64,000 bases of DNA from Pseudomonadota bacterium (GTDB taxonomy: Bacteria; Pseudomonadota; Gammaproteobacteria; Thiotrichales; Thiotrichaceae). Positions 57,107-64,000 of this stretch are shown here, piece after piece; position 1 is the first letter of the stretch; each line of letters begins with the position of its first letter. The stretch is taken from assembly GCA_002747455.1 (NCBI GenBank), contig PDPG01000040.1:1-64000 (forward strand). The letters run 5' to 3'. The position numbers and the translations under genes were made by a program. The notes under the pieces are model-generated. The model was not told the DNA's origin, made no database searches, and saw nothing but the letters and a program-made list of their open reading frames with translations.

Positions 57107-59383
57107 ATGTCCAGAGTACCTGCTGTAAAGCAAACAGGCGGAATGCCTCAAGTTGCAACGGCTCCCGTGCCCGCACCAAGCTTTCAGACAATTCCAGCCC
57201 ACATACCAGAGAAGGAGCTTTCTCTACATGATATTTTCGCCATTCTGTTTCGCCGCAAATGGACCATCCTGTTCACACTGTTACTAGTCTTAGTGGTTGC
57301 ACTGCTGTTCACATTTTCAACCAAGCCTTCTTATGTCGCGCATGCAACTATTCAAATTGAGCGGGAAGGCCCCCAGGTTGTAAGTTTTGGACAAACCGAA
57401 GCGAAAACCTCAGCCATTGACTCCTTACAAGACCCATTCTTCAGAACCCGTTATGAAATGTTGAAAAGCCGAGTATTGGCAGAAAAAGTGATTGGGCAGG
57501 AGAATCTTGAACACAGCCTGAGAACCGCAGGTGAGCCACCAGAGAGTCTGAAAGGCTTTTTTTCGTTATTCACACTTCCTGACATAAGCAAATGGTTGAA
57601 AACCGACATAGGTGGAGTCGGCAGTGCTCCTCCAAAGGAAGACGATATCACTGACTTATTTTCAAAGAAGTTACAGGTGCAGGCAATTGAGGGGACACAT
57701 CTGGTTAAGATTTTTTATGAAGGCAGCTCGCCTTCAGAAGCCAAGCGCGCAGTAAATAGTATTATTAACAACTTTATCCAGCTACAGATTGATACTAAAA
57801 GTGAAACAGGCGAATATGCCAAAGAGTTTCTTCGCCACGAGCTGGATAAAGCAAGAGCCAACCTACAAGATGCAGAAAAACGCTTAGTTGAGTACTCCAA
57901 TAAGAATGGCATTCTGGGCATTGATGCCAAACAAACACGGCATGTTCGTAAATTAAATGATTTAAGTGCTGCATTAGTACAGGCTGAGATTCGCCGTACA
58001 ACCGCTGAGAGTCTGTATCGTGAAATGAAAAATACAGGGTCAGTGTCAACGGTGATCACAAACCCTGTCATCACAAGTATTAAGGGCCGTTTGGTTGCCC
58101 TCGAAGCGGAGTATCAGGAAAAGCTGAAATTATTTAAGCCCGGCTATCCCGACATGCAGCGACTGCAACAACAAATCAATGAGACTCGTCGCAATTTACG
58201 CACTGAACTCAATACCATTCAGAGTTCATTGAAGTCAGATTTTGAATCAGCCAGGGAACAAGAACGAGAGCTCCGTGCCGACCTAAAGCGCTTCAACAAA
58301 AAGCTCTATTCACTTCAGGGTAATAGCATCAACTATAACACCCTAAAGCGTGAAGTGGACTCCAGCGGAAAGCTCTACAACGGCCTACTACAGCGCCTTG
58401 AGGAAGTAGAAGTGGCTTCTTCTGCCAACGCTAACACCAGCAACATTAGTATTATTGATCCAGCCCGTGAGCCCACAAAGAAATACCGCCCAAATCCAAA
58501 GCTAAACATTCTGGTGGGTAGTATTGCCGGTTTGCTGTTGGGGATTGGTTTAGCATTCTTGCGCGACTCACTGGATCGCTCCATCAAAACCCCAGATGAC
58601 TTGTACAAATTTACTGGCCTTCCCGTACTAGGAAGTATTCCTCGCCCGGTTCGTATTTCAAAACGTCATTTGGCACTTGCCTGCAAAATGGAACCAGATA
58701 CCCGATTTGCTGAAGCTTATCGAGTATTTGCTGCCAATATGCGCTATCAGAATAATCAGGATGAAGAACAAATCCTCCTGGTCACGAGTTCGCTCGAAGG
58801 TGAAGGCAAAAGTACAACTGCCTGTAACCTGGCCTGCGCATACTCCCAAATGGGAATGCGTGTCCTGTTAATTGACGCAGACTTACGCATGCCGTCAATC
58901 CACAAAAAAATTGGCATCCCCAATACTGTTGGATTATCTGAATACCTTGGCAATGAAAGCGACTTAATCGGTATTACCCAAACCATTAAGGCCATTCAAA
59001 ATCTTTTTGTTATTACCGCAGGCAATCACCACGATGACCCAATGCGCCTGTTAAGCAGCGAGAGAATGGCTTATTTAATTTCTCAGGCCAGTCAACGCTT
59101 TGACTTTGTGATTATTGATTCTGCACCGGCCTCGGGCTTGGCTGAAACATTAATTTTGTCCTCACTAGCCAGTAAAACGCTCATCGTAACTGATGAAAGT
59201 AATATGAAAACCCAATCAGAGCAGATCAAACGCACTGTGGACTCACTGGGTCGGATTAAACAAAATGTCTGTGGCTTCCTGCTTGTGAACGTCAAAGGTA
59301 CTAGCAAACAAGAGCAAAAATACTACCAACGTGCTCGCCGCAAAAAAAGACTCAAGCTACAAAATAGGTCCGCAACCCCCTGA
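57107..59383 (+). CDS. Polysaccharide chain-length regulator / BY-type tyrosine kinase (Wzc-like)
   Basis: Inner-membrane co-polymerase with cytoplasmic tyrosine autokinase, controlling length and export of polysaccharide. ATG 57107 has AGGA seven bases upstream and gives 758 residues. Layout: Wzz domain with two helices (about 51-71 and 468-488), a long periplasmic coiled coil (about 240-430) and a BY-kinase domain with 'EAYRVFAANMRYQ' (near 536-548), Walker A 'SSLEGEGKST' (561-570), Walker A' 'LIDADLRMP' (588-596) and Walker B 'FVIIDSAP' (667-674). The C-terminus has only two adjacent tyrosines (739-740) and then a basic tail, fewer than the usual Tyr cluster. No Wza exporter is adjacent. 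Confidence 0.92.
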   Translation: MSRVPAVKQTGGMPQVATAPVPAPSFQTIPAHIPEKELSLHDIFAILFRRKWTILFTLLLVLVVALLFTFSTKPSYVAHATIQIEREGPQVVSFGQTEAKTSAIDSLQDPFFRTRYEMLKSRVLAEKVIGQENLEHSLRTAGEPPESLKGFFSLFTLPDISKWLKTDIGGVGSAPPKEDDITDLFSKKLQVQAIEGTHLVKIFYEGSSPSEAKRAVNSIINNFIQLQIDTKSETGEYAKEFLRHELDKARANLQDAEKRLVEYSNKNGILGIDAKQTRHVRKLNDLSAALVQAEIRRTTAESLYREMKNTGSVSTVITNPVITSIKGRLVALEAEYQEKLKLFKPGYPDMQRLQQQINETRRNLRTELNTIQSSLKSDFESAREQERELRADLKRFNKKLYSLQGNSINYNTLKREVDSSGKLYNGLLQRLEEVEVASSANANTSNISIIDPAREPTKKYRPNPKLNILVGSIAGLLLGIGLAFLRDSLDRSIKTPDDLYKFTGLPVLGSIPRPVRISKRHLALACKMEPDTRFAEAYRVFAANMRYQNNQDEEQILLVTSSLEGEGKSTTACNLACAYSQMGMRVLLIDADLRMPSIHKKIGIPNTVGLSEYLGNESDLIGITQTIKAIQNLFVITAGNHHDDPMRLLSSERMAYLISQASQRFDFVIIDSAPASGLAETLILSSLASKTLIVTDESNMKTQSEQIKRTVDSLGRIKQNVCGFLLVNVKGTSKQEQKYYQRARRKKRLKLQNRSATP

Positions 59384-59528
59384 TCAACTTTTATATGTCA
59401 ACCCAAGCGAATAACCACCATACAGATTCAGATTGGTTGGGACATGACTTGTTAACTGGTTAAATTAACTACTTTCTGGTCTAATTCACCCTTATGCAAA
59501 GCCTGTACCTCCTGAAATGGTTATCTGA

Positions 59529-60053
59529 ATGAAATTGAAGTCACTAATCTGGACTATACTGATCGCCACCTTGTTATTTTTCACCATCGTCTACTTGGGA
59601 ATAAAATACGAGTGGGTGAATGAGGCGAAGCCGAAGTACCCTCAAAATACAAAAATTCAACAAGAAAAAATAGGCACTTTACTGTTGCCTGAAACCGATA
59701 CGGGCAAGTCTGCTGCTGAAACCGGAAATGGCACGCAACCAGAACTTATTGAAGAAGTGCCGGTACCACTTCACGGTGACCAGCTTGGATCATCGACTCT
59801 GAGTATTGAGGAGATCGTCACCCAATGCCAAAACATAGCGACCTCAGTGGGTATTCCTGAACAACAATTTGATCAGGCAGTATTGGAGTGCATTGACCGC
59901 AATAGCGCCCACCTAAAGACTGAGCAAACCATTGTTGACGAGCGGGTGGAGCGGATCAGAAGGCAGTGCGACTTAGCCATCACACAGAGAGAGTTACTAT
60001 CTACAGAAGAAATTAAGATGCTAGTGGACGAGTGTGTCGCCTCAATGCAGTGA
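59529..60053 (+). CDS. Unrecognised membrane-anchored protein with twin QC-x20/21-EC motifs
   Basis: I do not recognise this 174-residue protein. It has one N-terminal helix (about 5-25) followed by a basic, Gln-rich linker and an acidic stretch. The C-terminal 80 residues contain two similar helical hairpins: Cys100 and Cys121 (QC-x20-EC) and Cys147 and Cys169 (QC-x21-EC), each preceded by an Ile/Val-rich turn and acidic residues. If the C-terminal part is periplasmic, each pair could form a disulfide-pinned helical hairpin. It lies 145 bases after the tyrosine-kinase gene on the same strand and ends eight bases before the convergent MerR-like gene. Confidence 0.65.
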   Translation: MKLKSLIWTILIATLLFFTIVYLGIKYEWVNEAKPKYPQNTKIQQEKIGTLLLPETDTGKSAAETGNGTQPELIEEVPVPLHGDQLGSSTLSIEEIVTQCQNIATSVGIPEQQFDQAVLECIDRNSAHLKTEQTIVDERVERIRRQCDLAITQRELLSTEEIKMLVDECVASMQ

Positions 60054-60061
60054 CACAGTGG

Positions 60062-60418
60062 TCACTGCCTGAGTAACTTGAGAATATCTTCCAGCTCCGC
60101 AATGTACTGCCTGATCAACTGCTTGGATTGATTGGTATCATTTTCTGCCTCTTCGCCATTCAGCTTTTGGCGCGCACCACTGATGGTGTAGCCATGCTCA
60201 TAAAGCAAGCTGCGGATTTGGCGAATCAACAAAACATCCTGACGCTGATAGTAACGACGGTTTCCACGCCGTTTCATGGGGGTCAAATTTGGGAACTCTT
60301 GCTCCCAATAGCGCAACACGTGTGACTTGACACCACACAGATCACTGACTTCCCCAATCGTGAAGTAACGCTTCCCCGGTATTGGGGGAAGCTCCTGATT
60401 ATTCGATGGTTCCAGCAT
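60062..60418 (-). CDS. MerR family transcriptional regulator adjacent to ihfA
   Basis: MerR-type DNA-binding protein of 118 residues. The winged-helix domain is at about 18-86: '[28 protein letters not shown]' followed by '[30 protein letters not shown]'. A short helical C-terminus ('[19 protein letters not shown]') probably dimerises; there is no metal-binding cysteine. It overlaps the 3' end of ihfA by 20 bases, the arrangement found across gammaproteobacteria. Its targets are unknown. Confidence 0.92.
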   Translation of the reverse strand: MLEPSNNQELPPIPGKRYFTIGEVSDLCGVKSHVLRYWEQEFPNLTPMKRRGNRRYYQRQDVLLIRQIRSLLYEHGYTISGARQKLNGEEAENDTNQSKQLIRQYIAELEDILKLLRQ

Positions 60419-60698
60419 AGTTTTCTACCCGCTGCCTGAGTTTTTGTCCAGGTCGGAATGTCACCACTCGTCTGGCACTCACGGGAATCGCTTCGCCTGA
60501 CTTGGGGTTTCTACCCGGACGCTGTTTTTTATCTCGCAGAGTGAAATTACCAAACCCCGACAACTTAACACCTTCACCTCGTTCCAGCGCCCCACGTACT
60601 TCCTCAAAAAACATCTCAACAAGCTCTTTGGCTTCACGTTTATTCAGACCAAGTTCATCAAATAAATGCTCGACCATTTCCGCTTTGGTCAATGTCAT
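60399..60698 (-). CDS. ihfA: Integration host factor subunit alpha
   Basis: DNA-bending protein that pairs with IhfB. ATG 60698 (99 residues) is chosen because AGGAG lies eight bases upstream and it matches the family start '[18 protein letters not shown]'; the longer frame to 60725 has none. The beta-arm region '[18 protein letters not shown]' (near 46-63) includes the Pro that intercalates into DNA. It follows pheT by 52 bases, as part of pheST-ihfA. Confidence 0.96.
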   Translation of the reverse strand: MTLTKAEMVEHLFDELGLNKREAKELVEMFFEEVRGALERGEGVKLSGFGNFTLRDKKQRPGRNPKSGEAIPVSARRVVTFRPGQKLRQRVENYAGTIE

Positions 60699-60750
60699 CG
60701 CTGTTGCTCCTAACTTTTTCGGCATTGAGAAATAAGTGGGTAAATGCAGT

Positions 60751-63138
60751 TTACCGGCGCAGCACTCCGCCTGTTTGTTTTTCTAACAATTGCACAAGTG
60801 CATCCACATGTGAATTGATATCAGCATCTTCTAGGGTGCGTGAAAAGTCTTGGAAAATCAAGCCTAAAGCAAGGCTTTTTTGTCCGGCATCGACTCCAGG
60901 ACCTTGATAAACATCAAACACGGTATACGACTTTAATGCGTCGATACCAGCACTTTCCAATGCACTATAAATGGCCGCAGCAGTCACTGACTGATCTACG
61001 ATTAATGCCAGATCCCGACGAATGGATGGGAAGCGTGACAGTTTTTCATAGGATGAAAGTGACTTGTTTGAGATCAAACCCAGGTCTACTTCAAACATGA
61101 ACACTGACTGTGATAAATCCAATGATTTTTCTAAGCGCGGATGCAGTGCCCCCACCCAGCCAACCACATTATCCTGATCCAGAATCTGCGCTGACTGACC
61201 CGGATGAAGTGCCGGATGCGCAACCGGTGCAAAATGAAATTTACTGGCGGTTGCCTGTGCCAACAATGCTTCGACATCACCTTTAATATCGAAGAAATCC
61301 ACATCCTGCGCTTTGCTGTCCCAATGTTCTGAGCGCCGTGCTCCGGTAATGACACCAGCTAACTGCTTGCGTTGTGTAATCCCCGAATCACTATGCACAA
61401 AGTTCAGCCCAACCTCGAACAGGCGAACTCGTGTTTGCTGACGATTCAAATTCTTCACCAAAGCTGGCAATAAACCAGACCACAGCGTACTTCGCATAAC
61501 GGCTAGCTCTTCTGAAATCGGGTTAGCCAAACGAATTTGCTCATGAGCAGGGTTCAACATTCGCTCTATTTCAGGCGATACAAAACTATAGGTGACGGCT
61601 TCACGATATCCCCTGTCCACCAACAATTGACGCAGTAGGTCTTCACTCACCTCAGTTTCCAGCTTGCGCGCAATTCTTGGTGTCATTGGCCGCAAACGCG
61701 AAGGAATTCTGTCGTAACCATAAATGCGCGCAATTTCTTCAATCAGATCTACTTCACGCGAAATATCAAAACGGAAAACAGGCGGAGTGACTGTCCAGTT
61801 ATCGCCTGCTTGAGTCACATGACACCCTAAACGCTGCAAGATATCCGTCACACGCTCCGCATCAACACTCACACCTAAGTGCCGCACGATATCACCTGCC
61901 TTAAGCTCAATTGATGGGCGACTCAGTAATTCCGGATTACTGACAACATCGGTCACTGCTGCTACCTCGCCACCACAAATCTCAACGATTAACTGTGTCG
62001 CACGTTGCAAGGCGCGCTCCTGAAGGTCCGGCGATACGCCGCGCTCAAAGCGGTGTGAGGAATCTGTATGCAGGCCATAGCTCCGAGCCTTACCCATAAT
62101 TTTTTCAGGAACAAAATAGGCACTTTCCAGGAAGATATTTTGTGTCTGATCTGTTACGGAGGAATCCAGCCCGCCCATGACACCAGCCAATGCCAAGGCT
62201 TTTTCCTGATCGGCAATGACCAGCGTATCTTCGCGTAAGGCAATTTCACGATCATCCAACAAGGTCAATGACTCACCTTCCGTTGCCATACGCACGACGA
62301 TACCGCCAGACAGCTTATCCAGGTCAAAACCATGCATGGGCTGACCGAGTTCTATGAGGACATAGTTGGTTACATCAACGACCGGCCCCAAACTCCGAAT
62401 GCCAGCACGACGTAAACGCTCAACCATCCACAACGGCGTCTCAGCATTCACATTTACATTGCGAATAATACGCCCCGCGTAACGCTGACAATCCTCAGTC
62501 GCCTGAATCTCAACTGCAAATTTCTCATCAGAAGCCTGTTCCACAACTTGGATTGTGGGTTCAATCACCGGAGATTGGGTCAGCACGCCAACCTCTCGAG
62601 CGATACCGGCAATACTCAAACAATCTGCACGGTTTGGTGTGGCATCAAGCTCCAGAATGACATCATCCAACATCATGTACTCGCGAATATCAGCACCAAC
62701 TGGCGCTTCTTCCGCAAGTTCCAACAAACCATCCGCACTGTCTGCCAAGCCCAGTTCACTCGCAGAACACAACATACCGAATGACAGTTCACCGCGTAGC
62801 TTGGATTTTTTAATCTTAAAACTGGAGCCGTCCTTCGCCCCTAATACCGCACCAATTTTCGCTAATGGAGCTTTGAGCCCAGCACGAGCATTTGGCGCAC
62901 CGCATACGATCTGCAACGGCTCAGTTTCCCCACAATCCACCGAGCAAACTTGCAACTTATCCGCACCGGGATGCTTTTCTGCGCTTAAAATTTTCCCAAC
63001 AACAACATTGGTAAAATCATTGGCAACTGGCTCAATACTGTCTAATTCAACACCCGCCATGGTAAGTTGACTGCCAATTTCTGCTGCATCAACATCGGGA
63101 TTCACCCACTCACGCAGCCACATTTCACTGACTTTCAT
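60751..63138 (-). CDS. pheT: Phenylalanine-tRNA ligase beta subunit
   Basis: Beta subunit of the heterotetrameric PheRS, 795 residues. Domains: N-terminal tRNA-binding OB domain (about 40-150, '[21 protein letters not shown]'), B3/B4 editing domain ('[20 protein letters not shown]' and '[18 protein letters not shown]'), B5 ('[19 protein letters not shown]'), a catalytic-like core ('[12 protein letters not shown]') and a C-terminal FDX-ACB domain ('[20 protein letters not shown]'). All are in the usual order and length. It lies 12 bases after pheS. Confidence 0.97.
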   Translation of the reverse strand: MKVSEMWLREWVNPDVDAAEIGSQLTMAGVELDSIEPVANDFTNVVVGKILSAEKHPGADKLQVCSVDCGETEPLQIVCGAPNARAGLKAPLAKIGAVLGAKDGSSFKIKKSKLRGELSFGMLCSASELGLADSADGLLELAEEAPVGADIREYMMLDDVILELDATPNRADCLSIAGIAREVGVLTQSPVIEPTIQVVEQASDEKFAVEIQATEDCQRYAGRIIRNVNVNAETPLWMVERLRRAGIRSLGPVVDVTNYVLIELGQPMHGFDLDKLSGGIVVRMATEGESLTLLDDREIALREDTLVIADQEKALALAGVMGGLDSSVTDQTQNIFLESAYFVPEKIMGKARSYGLHTDSSHRFERGVSPDLQERALQRATQLIVEICGGEVAAVTDVVSNPELLSRPSIELKAGDIVRHLGVSVDAERVTDILQRLGCHVTQAGDNWTVTPPVFRFDISREVDLIEEIARIYGYDRIPSRLRPMTPRIARKLETEVSEDLLRQLLVDRGYREAVTYSFVSPEIERMLNPAHEQIRLANPISEELAVMRSTLWSGLLPALVKNLNRQQTRVRLFEVGLNFVHSDSGITQRKQLAGVITGARRSEHWDSKAQDVDFFDIKGDVEALLAQATASKFHFAPVAHPALHPGQSAQILDQDNVVGWVGALHPRLEKSLDLSQSVFMFEVDLGLISNKSLSSYEKLSRFPSIRRDLALIVDQSVTAAAIYSALESAGIDALKSYTVFDVYQGPGVDAGQKSLALGLIFQDFSRTLEDADINSHVDALVQLLEKQTGGVLRR

Positions 63139-63150
63139 TTGTATATCCCC

Positions 63151-64000
<850 letters not shown>

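Noticed and set aside
60054..60061. tRNA gene that often follows the MerR-like gene beside ihfA
   Set aside because: Only eight bases separate the MerR-like stop from the next gene, so none is present.
62555..63070. A 171-codon rightward open frame
   Set aside because: Antisense to pheT; Ser/Ala-rich low-complexity product typical of a shadow frame.

Overview
The window reads as part of a gammaproteobacterial chromosome of moderate GC. The evidence is conserved gene neighbourhoods: pilMNOPQ-aroK-aroB beside a divergent mrcA, pheS-pheT-ihfA-merR, xerD-dsbC, yhbY divergent from rlmE-ftsH-glmM, and phoH(ybeZ)-ybeY-lnt. A sodium-pumping NADH dehydrogenase (Na+-NQR), a cbb3 oxidase, type IV pili and an exopolysaccharide module suggest a marine or salt-adapted, surface-living, microaerobically competent bacterium. 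No rRNA or tRNA gene was seen, so I do not name a genus. The window looks like stable core chromosome: no intact insertion sequence, prophage or CRISPR array was found.

Layout. 250-2673: a secreted DUF4832 protein with three tandem Ig-like repeats, then a gene-poor stretch with a frameshifted remnant of an Rpn-type nuclease. 3181-6296: lnt, ybeY and the phoH paralogue, without the corC/ybeX that often lies between ybeY and lnt. 6494-12382: the complete nqrABCDEF operon. 12421-16576: miaB, dgt, aroB, aroK. 16702-21713: pilMNOPQ, with mrcA divergent at 21904-24642. 24695-26091: hemE and rpsU (leftward). 26318-27934: bamE, an unrecognised membrane protein, and ssb. 28024-32513: yhbY (leftward), then rlmE, ftsH, glmM. 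32600-40755: a complete cbb3 oxidase operon, ccoNOQP-ccoG-ccoH-ccoI. 40969-45834: dgkA and gcvTHP, controlled by a tandem glycine riboswitch with a terminator and a good promoter (45852-46112). 46121-49625: dsbC, xerD, a ZrgA-like zinc protein, an inositol-monophosphatase family enzyme and an FmdB zinc ribbon. 49923-52176: a Nudix hydrolase overlapping an M17 aminopeptidase. 52167-60053: the polysaccharide module (flippase, polymerase/ligase, anchored TIM-barrel-like protein, chain-length regulator/tyrosine kinase, and a novel cysteine-patterned membrane protein). 60062-64000: a MerR-like regulator, ihfA, pheT and the 3' part of pheS, which runs off the right edge.

How it fits together. NQR and cbb3 oxidase can form a short sodium- and proton-motive respiratory chain. 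The pilus assembly complex and the Wzx/Wzy/Wzc-type exopolysaccharide components point to attachment and film formation. The parts I cannot explain from known families are the two secreted or anchored TIM-barrel-like proteins (250-2673 and 55061-56935), the twin QC-x20/21-EC protein at 59529-60053, the Q/E-rich membrane protein at 26680-27381, and the enlarged CcoH/FixH. None amounts to a clear new defence or mobile system. The best candidate for something undescribed is the polysaccharide neighbourhood at 52167-60053.
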